Assembly: GCF_949987515.2 (NCBI RefSeq)
Contig: NC_082696.1
Coordinates: 64,426,447-64,490,446, forward strand
Length of the DNA stretch: 64,000 bases
Direction: 5' to 3'
DNA from: Delphinus delphis
Taxonomy: Eukaryota > Chordata > Mammalia > Artiodactyla > Delphinidae
Numbering within the stretch: position 1 is the stretch's first letter; every line of letters begins with the position of its first letter. Shown piece by piece: positions 37,765-49,990 of the stretch. The notes below the pieces were generated by a model that was not told the origin of the DNA, made no database searches, and was given only the letters and a program-made list of their open reading frames with translations. Made by a program: the position numbers and the translations under genes.

Positions 37765-38560
37765 TTAGGACTGTATTAATAAGACTGTGTTACACTGGCG
37801 TAGATTAGAAATTAAGGCTAAAAAGCAAATTCTCTGACACATTGAAGGAGATCACTGAGCAACAGAGCCTCACGAGTATATTGCAACCCATTCCAGGTAG
37901 GTATCAAGAACTACAAAGTAGCCATTTAATGACTCATGGTACCCTTCAGAAAAAAAAAGAAAGAATGGCACCCATCCTTCAGAAACCTCAAACTGTTACA
38001 TATCTTAAATACAAACAAATTAGGAGAGACATTATTGAACCGGCAGTTAAATGGATCAGGGGAAGTATCACATCTTTTGCTTCTCTACTTTTATAATTTT
38101 AGACATTCTCTGCTCCCAGCACTTAATCACCATGCTCTAAAGACTTTTAAGTGGAATATATATGCATTGAAATTCAATGCTGAAATACAGACAGTGACCT
38201 TGTCACAAAAAAACAAAAGTGTAGCCCTTCTGTGCCAGTCAACATATCATCAGTTTACGGCGAGTATTATACTCACAGATTGTAGTGTTCTCTAAATGAC
38301 TTTCTAAAACACTGAACAGGAGACATACATACTAACACTCTTCAACCACATGATTTATATGAAAAGGAGAGTGGATGAGGGCATTCATTTAGTTTCTTTC
38401 TTTAAAACAGTGTGTTTTTTTCAACTTAAAAAATGTGATACACAAACATTTTTTATCTAAAAGCATAACAATTACTATAGGAGAGAAGATTTTCATTGTT
38501 TCGCTTTCGTATGATTAGACTAAAACATATTTTAAGCTATACTGCAAAATGAACGTGATC
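37765..38560. other. Unique intergenic sequence
   Basis: No gene recognised. The frames at 37842-38295 overlap in two phases and lack known features. Confidence 0.5.
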
Positions 38561-38577
38561 TTTAAAAAAGTGGATGT

Positions 38578-38895
38578 GGACGTCCCTGGTGGCTCAATGG
38601 TTAAGAATCTGCCTGCCAATGCAGGGGACACGGGTTCGAGCCCTGGTCCGGGAAGATTTCACATGCCATGGAGCAACTAAGCCCGTGCACCACAACTACT
38701 GAGCCTGTGTGTCACAACTACTGAAGCCCGTGCACCTAGAGCCCGTGCTCCGCAACAAAGAGAAGCCACCTCAATGAGAAGTCCGCTTACCGCGTTGAAG
38801 AGTAGCCCCCTCTGGCTGCAACTAGAGAAAGCCTGGGCACAGCAACGAAGACCCAAGGCAGCCAAAAATAAATAAATAAATATATTTAAAAAAAG
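38578..38895 (+). mobile_element. CHR SINE, long form
   Basis: Head 'acgtccctggtggctcaatg', B-box region ggttcgagccc, body with two 'cacaactactga' units, and the tail 'gccaaaaataaataaataaa' plus A-rich sequence. Target duplication 'aaaagtggatgt' at 38566-38577 against 'aaaagcggatgt' at 38897-38908 (one mismatch). Confidence 0.95.
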
Positions 38896-38909
38896 AAAAA
38901 GCGGATGTG

Positions 38910-40085
38910 TGTAACATCATTATTTTTAGAGTTTACCTGACATTCTCCTAAAATGAATTTAGCTGTGTGTGTCTAATAAATTAATTCAGAATCCACATGC
39001 AGAATCTGTTTTCCTGAGTGCCTGCAAAGTCTGCAGTTCTACTGTTGAGACCATGTTGAAACTTAATTCATTAATTCCTTTTAACATTGCAGCATTAGTC
39101 TTATAATCTATTTACAGCTCACTGTTTCCAAATGAATTCAAATGGCCAAATGTGATCCATTATTTATTATCAGTCAATCAACTTACTGTATATCCAGAAC
39201 CTTCCAGATGTGCTTGTTTATGCCTCATTTATACCCACTGACCAGGAATCGTGTTTATGTACAAACTGGAGCATTAGTATATAATTATTAATGATACCTC
39301 TGCTTACTGTTGCTTTAGCTCTGGCACCTTCTGAAGGTTCAAGTCACCTTTAATGGTAAGTTAACGGAATTTAGAAAAAGAACTTTCTCTGTGGATGATT
39401 TTGCATTTCAAATTTACTTATTTTTTTCAGTAAGACTATTAAGCTATTAGATAAATAATTTCCTTCGGTAACTGTTTCTGGGAACCCTATCTGTTCCCGT
39501 GTGTTATGCAATTGATCTAAAACTATCCTTTAGATGAGGGATCAGGATCAATGACCTCCAAGACCTACTCAGTTCAAAACATTAGACACTCAGCCTGGCA
39601 ACAACCACAAATTATCAGTGGCACAGAAACTCCTCCCCAAACCCTAAAGACTTGGACATCTACTTCATCTCTCTCCTCTTCTCCAACTCTTGGTATTCCA
39701 AATGGTAGCCAAGGTTTGGAATCACCACATCCCCAGAGATAGTTTATCATTTGGTATCCCAGGTGATAGAGTAAAACATCAGGTAAGATAAATGGCTCTG
39801 AGAGAAAAAGAGAAGATGTCAAGTAGTTGGTCTACTTCTCCCTAAACGGTATGGCATCAGAGGAAGAAAGAAGTGGTAAGTGCATGCCACCATCAATATC
39901 ATGGTGTTCCTCCCTTCTTGTATTTTACTTTGCTTCCCTGATGTCTGCACATAATGTCTCAAATTCTCCGCCTCATAAAACTTTTCACAAAGGAAAAGTA
40001 AACACAAGCAAAAATAATTAGAACTTTCAGAACTTGAAAACTGATTGCATGTGAAATCAACTATGCAGATTGTAAAAAAAGCGTT
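38910..40085. other. Unique intergenic sequence
   Basis: No gene recognised. Opposing frames at 39551-39822 have no known features. Confidence 0.5.
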
Positions 40086-40089
40086 ATAT

Positions 40090-40966
40090 GTTTAACAACG
40101 GCAAACATCAGAGAAATGCAAAGCAAAACCACAATGAGATATCATCTCACACCTGTCAGAATAGCTATCACCAAAGAGACCACAAATAAAAAATGTTATT
40201 TGTTATTGAGAAAACGGTAACCTCGTACACTGGTGGGAATGTAAATTGGTACAGCCTCTGTGGAAAACACTATAGAGGTTCCTCAAAAAACTAAAAATAG
40301 AGCTACTCTATGCCCCAGCAATTCCACCCCTAGGTATATATTTGAAGAAATCAAAAGCATTACTTTGAAAAGATACATGAACCCGATGTTCATAGCAGCA
40401 TTATTTACAGTTGTCAGGATATGAAAGTAACCTGAGTGTCCATCAAGAGATGACTGGATAAAGGAGATGGGGCATACACGCATGCACACACACACACACG
40501 CACACACACAAAATGGAATATTATTCAGCCATAAAAAAGAATGGAATTTTGCCATTTGCAACAACATGAATGGACTTGGAGGGTATTTATTATGCTTAGT
40601 GAAATAAGTCAGAGTGAGAGATAAATGCTGGATGTTATCACTTATATGTGGAATGTAAAAAATAAAACAAATTAGTGAATAGATCAAAACAGAAAAAGAC
40701 TCACAGATATAGAGAACAAACTAGTGGTTACCACTTGGGGGAGGAAAGAGAGGAGGTGCAAGACGAGGGAGGGGATCAAGAGGTATAAACTATTATGTAA
40801 AAAATAAATAAGCTACAAGGATATATTGTACAGCACAGGGAATATAGCCGATGTTTTACAATAACCACAAGTGGAGTATAATCTTTAAAGACTGTGAATC
40901 ACTATGTTGTACACCTGAAACTTTTATAATATTGTAAATCAACTGTACCTCAATTTAAAAAAAATT
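40090..40966 (+). mobile_element. 5'-truncated L1, 3' part
   Basis: ORF2 C-terminal region and 3' UTR: 'aatgagatatcatctcacac' at 40133, 'ggtgggaatgtaaattggta' at 40231, 'ggaatattattcagccataa' near 40515, 'atattgtacagcacagggaa' near 40823, and an A-rich end near 40962. Several stops and indels. A short CA-type run at 40485-40511 sits at the same L1 position as the long (CA)n at 4540. Confidence 0.93.
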
Positions 40967-40969
40967 TAT

Positions 40970-43475
40970 TCTAGCATAAAACACGAATTCTATTTTTTCT
41001 GTGACAATGGGGAAAAATCAGAAAATTATCAACAAGATGGGAGCATAAGGAAGCTGTGAGCATCATCTCTAGCAATTACCCTCTTTCTATATCACTGTGT
41101 ACCCTGAAATATTTTTCATGCCCCCGTTTTCAGTCCTTTCCCTTTTCCTCTCACATTGAGCCCCTTCTCCATACACGTTTACCGAGTGATCTGCATACAC
41201 AAACTCATCTCCATCTCTCTCTCTCCCTCCTGCTCTCTTTCTCTCCTCGTAGCACCTCTCTTCCTAACCACTTGTGGGTGATTCGTTGGCAGTGTCCAAC
41301 TCTTCTTAACTTACATCTATGAATGAATGACCCCATCCTGCCCTCACCATAAATACTAATCTCTCTCTTTCTCATACTTTCAGAAACTGTACTTCTTTTG
41401 TGCTACAGTGTCAAAAAAGCTGAGTTTTTTCCTCTAAAACATTAGAGAAGTATTTAGACTGAGCAGTTCTTTAAAGAATGTATCGATATAATCCTAATCG
41501 TTTGTGTATATCATGACCAGCATAATTACCAATATACAGGAATACATTCTCCTCCATGAAATTTGATTTTCTCTCTTCAAAGTTCTAAATATTTCTATGA
41601 ATATTTACACTGTTCCCAAAGTGTTTTTTTTTTTTTTTAACTTGGAGGAATAGGAAGATAGAGTCTGCATAACTGTTTTCTAGTTCACAATGTACCAAGG
41701 AAGTGAGAAACCTTGATGGAAAGTATCAAGCAATTGATGGTGAAAATAGTACCTATGGGCCAAACCCTGGGAGACTAGAAGTTAAAAAATAGCAAAGGTG
41801 AACTCATAAAATAGAAACTTAACACCATAGCTTCTGCAGCTCACTACTATCTTTCTGCTTCCATGTCCCTTTCCTACATTCTGCCAGACACCTTCCAGAT
41901 GGAGCTACCACTCCACTTGTGGATAAGGGCTGGGTCAGTCCTCCAATTTCCCCCATTATGTGAATTAAAGTTGAGGACTCCATAGGCATTCCCAAACTGT
42001 TGCTGGGATGTCAACCAAGGAAAAATACTTTCCCAGAATCCTCAGTTGAACTTTTTGATTCATAATCTTGCAGAAACATCATGATACATACTAGATGATC
42101 CATGTAGTGTCATTTATACAGAATTATTCTTTAGTTATAGATGCATGTAAGTATCTTTGAACTACCCTGAGATCCAAACTCCATAATTTGCCTCTGGGTT
42201 CCAAACAACCAACGTCCAAATGACTTTTGAGAATCCAACTTCTTGACAAATTCAGGGCTGTTTATACCTGCATTCATTAGAGGATCATCAAGAAGACTAA
42301 TGAAATCATATATTTGGAAGAACTTTGAGAGCCTACTTAAGAAAGTATTACATAAGTGTGAAGTATTTTGAAGAGGCAATGAAGAAAAATTTATTGGCTG
42401 AGGAAATAATTGGCAACAGAGAGAAGACAACATTTCTTGCAGCTGGACAAAAAACATGGTGAGGCAACGCAGAGCCAAGAGAATGGAAAAAGGGTTTAGT
42501 TTTATTGGCAGGAGATGACAAGTGCCAGTAACTTGGAAAGAAGTGGAAAGCAGATTTGACTGTTTGGAGAATATTCTTTGGGAGTACCTGATGAGATTTC
42601 CAGATTGTCAACTGGACATTCACCCTAAGTTTCCCAAGTGCCAACTCCTTGCCCTTGAATTTCGCTAAACATGTTATTCAGAGGTGGGCAGGTTATGCCC
42701 ATATGTGTATATGTGCATGTATAATTATTTATAATAGCTAAGAGAAGAATCATTATTAAAATATCCAAAAAACATGCAGAGTTCACAAAGAGAATATTGC
42801 TCAGACAGGCCAATAAAAATTATTCTAAATAATGCTGAAATCTTTGATTAAGTAAGTTAAGTTGAATTTTCTTACTAATTGAAATTATATTGATTAAGTT
42901 TTTTCTTAGAGAGTTTTAAAAAGTTTCCATTTGCTGAATGCTGTTTTCATAAATTGCTAACTGAAGTTTTGTCTGTACTTGTGATACCTTATTTTTAATT
43001 AATACTGATATATCAACCACCACAGTACTCATGGTATCAGTGGAGGATATGGTCCATAGTCAGTAGGTATAGATGAGATGAGTTTTCCCAGGGGATATAT
43101 CACATTAAACAAAGATGGGTTTTTTTGGTTAAAATGGAATGATGAGTAGATATATTTTTTCTTAGTTTAATCTGTCGTTATATTAAATACTATACTCACA
43201 GAATTTTTTAAAACTCCACTTTATATTGTCACATCACACATCTTCTCAGTTCCAGTATTTAAGGCAGGCGGGGGCATGGAACTCCTCCTACTTGAGCCAC
43301 TACCCTCTGGCCCCCATAAAACTTGTAGCAGTCTGCTATGCACACTGGCATAGTGGTCATCCTAAAACGGCCTTAGGATGGGAATTGCCTTTGTTTCTCT
43401 CCTGAGCTGGATGAACTCCCTTGATTCCACATCTTCCTCTTTGTTTTCATTGTTGCCCTCATGTTGATGTAATAA
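40970..43475. other. Unique intergenic sequence
   Basis: No gene recognised. It holds a CT-rich patch at 41206-41255 and a T15 run at 41624. Minus-strand frames at 42131-42813 have no known features. Confidence 0.5.
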
Positions 43476-43479
43476 AACT

Positions 43480-43922
43480 TTGGTAATCTCCTAGAAAAGG
43501 AAGTATGAAATACTAAAATTTTAAGAATTTTCATGCATGAAAATGTTCTGCTATCCCTCCTGTTTCATATTTTGGCATGATATAGAATTTAAAATTGGAT
43601 ATAAATTGATAATTTGATTACCAAATCTTTACCTGCCTACTTTTTCTCCTCTGGAAGATTTTGGCATCTTCTCTGTATTCCTGGAATTTTGAAGTTTAAT
43701 AAGGTAGTGTATTTTAGTAGGTCTTTTAAAGTTTCATTATGTTGGTTATAATGTGGTGTTCCTTTTCAATGTGAAAATGCATGCTCTACCATTATAGATA
43801 ATATTTATATATTATTTCTTTAATAATTTCTCCCCCTTGTTTTTCTCTATTGTCTATTTCCTGAAGTCCTATTAAAGTTTGTTCCATTTGGAACATTAAG
43901 TGTTCAATAAATTTGGTTACTT
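43480..43922. mobile_element. Possible ancient repeat, unassigned
   Basis: The text around 43800-43900 ('atttctttaataatttctcc', 'cctgaagtcctattaaag') resembles a dispersed mammalian repeat with the pattern 'ttatttctttgataatttcctcc…ggaactcctatta'. I cannot assign the family or its limits. Confidence 0.35.
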
Positions 43923-43939
43923 TAAAAATTACTATTCTA

Positions 43940-44288
43940 GGGACTTCCCTGGTGGTGCAGGGGTTAAGCATCCACCTGCCAATGCAGGGGACAGGGGTTC
44001 GATACATGGTCTGGGAAGATCTCACATGCCACAGAACAAATAAGCCTGCGCGCCACAACTACTGAACCTGCGCTCTAGAGCCCACAAGCCACAACTACTG
44101 AGCCCGTGTGCCACAACTACTTAAGCCCACGTGCCTAGAGGCTGTGCTCCACAACAAGGGAAGCCACCGCAATGAGAAGCCCGTGCACCGCAACGAAGAG
44201 TAGCCCCCTCTGGCCACAACTAGAGAAAGCCCATGTGCAGCAACGAAGACCCAATGCAGCCAAAAATAAATTAATTAATTAAAAAAAT
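43940..44288 (+). mobile_element. CHR SINE, long form
   Basis: Head gggacttccctggtggtgca, body with repeated 'ccacaactact' units (44057, 44089, 44111), and tail 'gccaaaaataaattaattaa'. A perfect 16-bp target duplication, aaaaattactattcta, lies at 43924-43939 and 44289-44304. Confidence 0.96.
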
Positions 44289-44368
44289 AAAAATTACTAT
44301 TCTATTACATCCATGAAATAAGAACATGATGCCATAAAAAGCGACATTCATAGACCAACAAAGAATTC

Positions 44369-44395
44369 ATATATATATATATATATATATATATA
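44369..44395 (+). repeat. (AT)n microsatellite
   Basis: About 13 AT units. Confidence 0.97.
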
Positions 44396-44836
44396 CACGC
44401 ATATCTAAGAACCTACATATACATATCAAATAGATCTATACACATCTAACTTAGATATACATATACATATCTAAGAATGCTGGTCTATGAATATTTAAAG
44501 AAGTCTTGGTGGGAAAAAAAATTATATATATAAATATACATAAAAAGAGACGAGTTCCTTTATTTCTCCTACTTTCAATTTGGTTCCACTCTCCTACTTT
44601 CAGCCATGCCTGGTACTGCTCCTTACTCCAACCCTCTGAAGAATAAAACCTCATTCTTTTTCTTGGATGGTAAAAGTAACTTTCAGGTTGCATGAGATGG
44701 GCAAGGATATCCAGGACTAATTGCTAATTAGGAAGATAATTTTTAAAATTTAATGGATGTCCTTTGCACACAATTAAATTAATCATATTCCCTCATTTAC
44801 AAAACACTCTAATCTTTGGTCCATGCATGGACCTCT

Positions 44837-44856
44837 TATCTATCTATCTATCTATC
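44837..44856 (+). repeat. (TATC)n microsatellite
   Basis: Five TATC units. Confidence 0.95.
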
Positions 44857-44869
44857 ATCATCTTCTATT

Positions 44870-45085
44870 TTTTATATTTATTTTTACTGAGGTATAGTTG
44901 ATGTACAATTTTATGTAAGTTTCAACATAGTGATTCACAATTTTCAAAGGTTATATTCTATTTATAGTTATTACAAAATATTAACTATATCCCCTGTGTT
45001 GTAATATATATATTACAACAATTATAGCTTATTTATTTTATACACAGTAGTTTGTACCTCTTAATCCCCATCGCTATCTTGCCCA
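44870..45085 (-). mobile_element. L1 3' UTR fragment
   Basis: Antisense L1 3' UTR: 'ctgaggtatagttgatgtac' at 44887, 'catagtgattcacaattttc' near 44926 and 'tcccctgtgttgtaatatat' near 44990 correspond to the reverse of '…acagcaaagtgattcagtta…'. Moderately diverged. Confidence 0.75.
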
Positions 45086-45089
45086 TCAT

Positions 45090-45460
45090 TTATTTGTTTT
45101 TAATAAGCACACTTAAACATAAAGATAAACATTTGACAATAACTTACATCTAACTGTATGGTCTCCTTCAACCCATTTCCTGGTATCCCCTCATCTGAGG
45201 CAACTGCTTCTCTGATTCCTGAGTTTATGATTATCTTATCTATGGGTATTACAGATATATGCATTTATGATACATGTGTTTAAAAATATATGACTATATA
45301 TGTTTATAAATACAAACATTTACATTTCACATTTAAATATATATGTGTGCAAATATAACTATATGTAGGTTTATATGTTTATTTTAGTCTTTTAAAGTTT
45401 AATACGCTTATGTGTGTATATATATGAGGGTGTATGCATGTGTATGTATGTGTGACTATA
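45090..45460. other. Old repeat-like and TA/TG-rich sequence
   Basis: 45090-45260 looks like an old antisense LINE 3' region ('cctcatctgaggcaactgct'). 45260-45460 is rich in TATA and TGTA steps. Neither is assigned firmly. Confidence 0.35.
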
Positions 45461-45462
45461 TG

Positions 45463-45731
45463 TTTGGCAAACTTCTCCTGTAAAAGGCTGGATACAGTTT
45501 TGAGGGCCATATGGTTTCTGTCTCAACTACTCACTCTGCTATTGTAGTATAAAAGCAGCTATAGATGATGTATAAACTAACGAGCTTGGCTATATTCCAA
45601 TAAATCTGTATTATGGGCATTGAAATGTGTTTTTCAGCCATTTACACGTATAGAAAACACATTAGCTCAAGAAACAACCACCACAAACAGGTAGATTTGG
45701 TCCTCAGGCCATAGTTTAATAACCCATGATA
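45463..45731 (-). mobile_element. hAT-like non-autonomous DNA transposon fossil
   Basis: Begins 'tttggcaaacttctcctgta' and ends 'ccatagtttaataaccc', whose reverse complement echoes the start, as for inverted terminal repeats. Internal landmarks 'gggccatatggtttctgtct' at 45503, 'gcagctatagatgatgtata' near 45555 and 'ggctatattccaataaatc' near 45588 match the mammalian element known by 'ggcaaactatggcccgcggg'. The subfamily is not assigned. Confidence 0.8.
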
Positions 45732-45734
45732 CAC

Positions 45735-46305
45735 ATATAATCATACGTATACTATTTTATTTTAATATTATAAGGAATGCCAAGCTCTACATATCTTCTT
45801 GTACTTCCATTTATATATTGCTGAAATATATCCATATTTACCTGTTGTTGTAGTTACTTTGCTGCCTTTTTCATTTATGAGGTTGTATCTTTCATCCACT
45901 CTTCTGTTTTGGGGCAGTTGGTTTCCGGGTACCTGGCACCTCAAATTCCTGACCCTCTTCTGGGTTCTGTAGTGTGAATTAGCTGCTGTCTGTTTACCCC
46001 TCCCCTTCACCGCCCCACCCCTTAGAGTCTGACATGCAATCTCTTGTCATCTGCTGAGTTCCTGTACCCACCATCTTCCAATGTTCCCTCCATATCACTT
46101 ATCTGCTGTTAACCTCCTCTTCATTCTCTTTCTTCTTAATCTTTTAGAAAATTTTAGTTCTTTAACGCTGTTTTTGAGGGAAGAATATTCAGGAGTAAAC
46201 ACAGATTTTTTGTTTTTTCCACCACATGTACTGTAATTTACTTGGGTCTAGTCTTCCTAGATGATTTCAAGGGATGTATTTTAGGGAAGAGAAAAGATAA
46301 TCCGA
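45735..46305. other. Unique intergenic sequence
   Basis: No gene recognised. Confidence 0.5.
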
Positions 46306-46309
46306 GGAT

Positions 46310-46960
46310 TCACTTCTGGAGGGAGGAGATCAACAAATTCTCTCCTCAAAGAGCAACTATAAAACTGGCCCAAACTGTCAAAAGACAATCATTTCAGCAC
46401 CGTTAAAATCAATTAAAGGCCTATGGTAAACCAAGGAGAGTTTACAAATGAAACTGACTCAACTTGGCAAAGGGGAGCAGGAATGCTTGGAATTCTTCCC
46501 TGAGGCTATTCCCAGTCCTCTGCCCACCCCTGCCCCCAGTACTGTTGCTGTGGAGATTCAGCCAAAGCAGGACAGGTCTTAAAAACCCTCAGGTTCAACT
46601 CCACTGCAAGAGGATTTGGATTCTTGTCATTTAAAATGGAAAGCAGATAAGAAAATCAAGCAGCTCAGCTAGCCAGAGGTTACAGCACTACGTGGGGCAA
46701 ACAACAGATCTGCAAACGAGTGAGTGATTTAACAGCAAGTTCCAGAAGGTGTGACAACCAGCAGGCTTGATACATTTTTTCTCTATCTCAGGTTGATCCT
46801 AGCCTAAAATACTGCAGAGGTCAGAGTAAGCCAAAGCTACACACACATCCTTGGCTGAAGGTGCCTGCACATTTATTCACAGGGGCTTAGCAGCAAATAA
46901 AAGCGAGACACACTCTAAGGATGCCCTGACCTTTGAATTCACTTCTCAACCTGTCGTTTT
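46310..46960 (+). mobile_element. Possible old L1 5' region
   Basis: 'cacttctggagggaggagat' at 46310, 'agaggttacagcactacgtg' near 46675 and 'caggttgatcctagcctaaa' near 46789 recall the 5' UTR of old mammalian L1 elements. An L1 ORF2 tail in the same orientation lies at 47461, so both may come from one internally deleted element. Tentative. Confidence 0.35.
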
Positions 46961-47250
46961 GGTTTTGTTTTGTTTCATTTGCTCATTTATTTATTTACCT
47001 GGGTTAAATTTGTAAAGTATTTTCTCCTCTATAATGTATGGTCACCGATGTTTCTGCTCTGGAAGTTTCCCCCCTTCTTGATTTTAGTTTTAAGCGCAGC
47101 TTCCTAGAGGGCACCTCTACATCTGCATAGCTTAGTGCTCAGCCAGTGATAGGTCTTAGACTTTGTTAAAAAAATCTTGAGCCAATAAGTCTTCTATGCT
47201 TCTAGTCTCACGTAAAAGAGAAGATAGGGGAACACATATATGGCTGATGG

Positions 47251-47460
47251 GGCTTCCCTGGTGGCGCAGTGGTTGAGAGTCCGCCTGCCGATGCAGAGGA
47301 CGCGGATTCGTGCCCCGGTCCGGGAAGATCCCACATGCCGCGGAGCAGCTGGGCCCGTGAGCCATGGCCGCTGGGCCTGCGCATCCAGAGCCTATGCTCC
47401 GCAACGGGAGAGGCCACAACAGTGAGAGGCCCGCATACAGCAAAAAAACAAACAAACAAA
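47251..47460 (+). mobile_element. CHR SINE, short form
   Basis: Plus-strand SINE with a near-consensus head 'gcttccctggtggcgcagtg', ending 'gcatacagc' and an (AAAC)n-type tail. Target duplication 'acatatatggctgatgg' (47234-47250) against 'acatatattgttgatgg' (47461-47477). It has landed at the left edge of the L1 fragment that follows. Confidence 0.95.
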
Positions 47461-47690
47461 ACATATATTGTTGATGGAAATACAAAATTATATAGCTATA
47501 TTGAAAAACAATTGACACTTTCTTTAAAAGCTAAACATAAACTTAGTATTCAACTTAGCAATTCCAGTCTTAGGAATCTACCCAAGAGAAGTTAAGATAC
47601 ATGAACACATGAAGATGATTTTGTAAATGTCCATAACAATATTATTCATAGCAGCCCCAAACTGGAAACAATCCAATGGATTGTTTTTGA
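47461..47690 (+). mobile_element. Old L1M ORF2 3' fragment
   Basis: 'ttgatggaaatacaaaatta' at 47470, 'agcaattccagtcttaggaa' near 47556, 'ctacccaagagaagttaaga' near 47579 and 'ccccaaactggaaacaatcc' near 47655 follow old L1M order. ORF2 is fully decayed. Confidence 0.75.
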
Positions 47691-47699
47691 TTCTCTTTA

Positions 47700-49648
47700 T
47701 GAACTCCCTTGCATCCATCTCAAGTAGTGTAAACCTAGTCTTCCAATAAAGGACCCTTCTTTCCATAGGGTTGTGCATGATGTGAGGCTCTGTTTAAAGT
47801 TGCCATGATTTGTTTTAACATATTCCAGAAACTTCCCTGAACATGTGCAGGAGCTTCATTCGTTTCTATAGACCATGCAGCCACTCACCCTTTGACACAT
47901 AACATTAGCTTTCTCTTGGTCCCTTGACATAATCCTACTAGCGTCAGTGAGAAAACTTTCCCAACTTCCGGAAGTACCTTTCGGAATCTCTTTGCCTAAT
48001 TGACTCTCTTTCCCATTTCAGATGTCAACCAAATGCATTCTTCTTTTCATTCCCTGTGCTTCTTAGAACGTTTTTCCTCTTGCTATCTGTTTTTCACTCG
48101 GTAGCCGTATTCCTTTATCTGCAAGAATTTTGGAGACTCTGTTTTTGTGTAAAATAAATGAATTTTAAGAAATAAATGAAGGAAAAAAACCCTCCAAAAT
48201 GTACCATTGACCATTTCAGCTCTCAAATGTAGGTTAAACAAATATGTGACAGGAGAAATGTGAAATTCAATGAATCCTATATTCAATACACGAAGTGAAA
48301 TTCTTCTAGTATAGAGTAACTGGAGTGAGGTACATACTTCAGGGAAAAAAATGACTTTTTAAATATGTCATAAGGAATTGAGATGGTTTTGCCCCTTTAA
48401 TTTGATATGAATTTTGTAATTAACTACAAGGCCCACACTTGTATACTTGCAGAATAAGTCATTCTGGTAACTAGAAGACAGACACACAAGCTTGGAATAT
48501 AAGCTCTCTGAACAAACACATAGCCTTACTGAACAGTATTTGAATTCTTGTACTAGAAGAAACTTGATATATTATCATTTATAATTTTCTTTCTGATGCA
48601 AATCTTTTTGCTGATTATATGTGTAAGATATCCATTTCAAATGTGTGAGGAGATATGTATTTAGCATATGAAAGCTCATATTTGAATAAATATTAGTAAT
48701 GGAACCATAGTGCAAAATGGATTGCATTCCAATTCTGCGATAGTCTCAGCCTAGGGAGTTATTCACCTAGAAGGTAACTTCCATTGCAGAGATGTGATAT
48801 GCTGCTCGGATTTATTTTTCAGATTATGGCGGTATTTCTTAACACACTTTCATGGACCTTGCTAATTATGACTCCAGCAACATGCATTGATTACTTTGAC
48901 AATTATAAGACAAGTGAAAATATTTACTAATTTCAAATGGTATAACCTCATAAAGGGATGAAAAATAAATTCTGGCATGAAGGATGAGAAGGGGATGCTG
49001 ATGGTGGAGAAGAGAGAGAGAAAATCGCTGAGAAGATAGGAAGTGTTATTATAATTAGGTACATTAAATTAATTGTTTCTGGTATGCTACAGCCCCAATC
49101 ATACCTCTAGCTTAATCCCTTCCAGAATGAAATATGAATATATTTCACTCTATTAAAGAGAGTTTTCTCTTCTAGAAATTATTTCTGTTTTTAAAATGGA
49201 AGTTTAAAGGCCAGGCAGATTATAGAACCCCCTTGACTGTTAACCTTGCTGGGCAAACACTACTCCTTCAGAAAAGGATACCTGTCATCCCATATCATTA
49301 AAAAATGAACAAAGGAACAAATAATACCCACAATCTGCTGATTCTAAACATGAAACAGTTTTAAAGTTAACCAGGCTTACTTGGTTGTATGGTATTGCAA
49401 GAAATACGAAAATGCCAAATATCACTATGCTTAGAAGATATATCTTTTAACTAGGCAGGGAAAATCACCATGGTTATACATTAGCCATGATGTTAAAAAG
49501 AAAGCATGAAATATAGAAAATGCAGTAATGACAATCAGTGTTTTGCTTCTCGATCTTCCTCAAAGAAATATTATCAGAGAAAGTTACTTGGGAAATATAT
49601 GATATTGCATGGTATATTTGCCTGTATTTAAGGAAAAAAAATTCAATG
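47700..49648. other. Unique intergenic sequence
   Basis: No gene or clear repeat recognised. Confidence 0.5.
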
Positions 49649-49650
49649 AG

Positions 49651-49990
49651 GCTGCTTCCCACTAGCTGTCTATTTTATATTTGTTAGTGTATATAAGTCG
49701 ATGCCACTCTCTCACTTTGTCCCAGCTTACCATTCCCCCTCCCTGTGTCCTCAAATCCATTCTCTACATCTGTGACTTTATTCCTGCCCTGCCCCTAGGT
49801 TCTTCAGAACCATTCCTTATTATTATTATTTTTAGATTCCATATATATGTGTTAGCATACGGTATTTTTCTCTTTCTGACTTACTTCACTCTGTATGACA
49901 GACTTTAGGTCCATCCGCCTTACTACCAATAACTCAATTTTGTTTCTTTTTATGGCTGAGTAATATTCCATTGCACATATGTGCCACATC
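49651..49990 (-). mobile_element. L1 3' fragment lacking its own 3' terminus
   Basis: Antisense L1, colinear with 50188-50526 of the neighbouring L1 over its whole 340 bp. It has the same landmarks ('tagattccatatatatgtgt', 'ggctgagtaatattccattg') but clear base differences. It starts inside the 3' UTR without the final ~200 bp or a poly-A tail, and it stops exactly where the poly-T of the next element begins. Confidence 0.9.
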
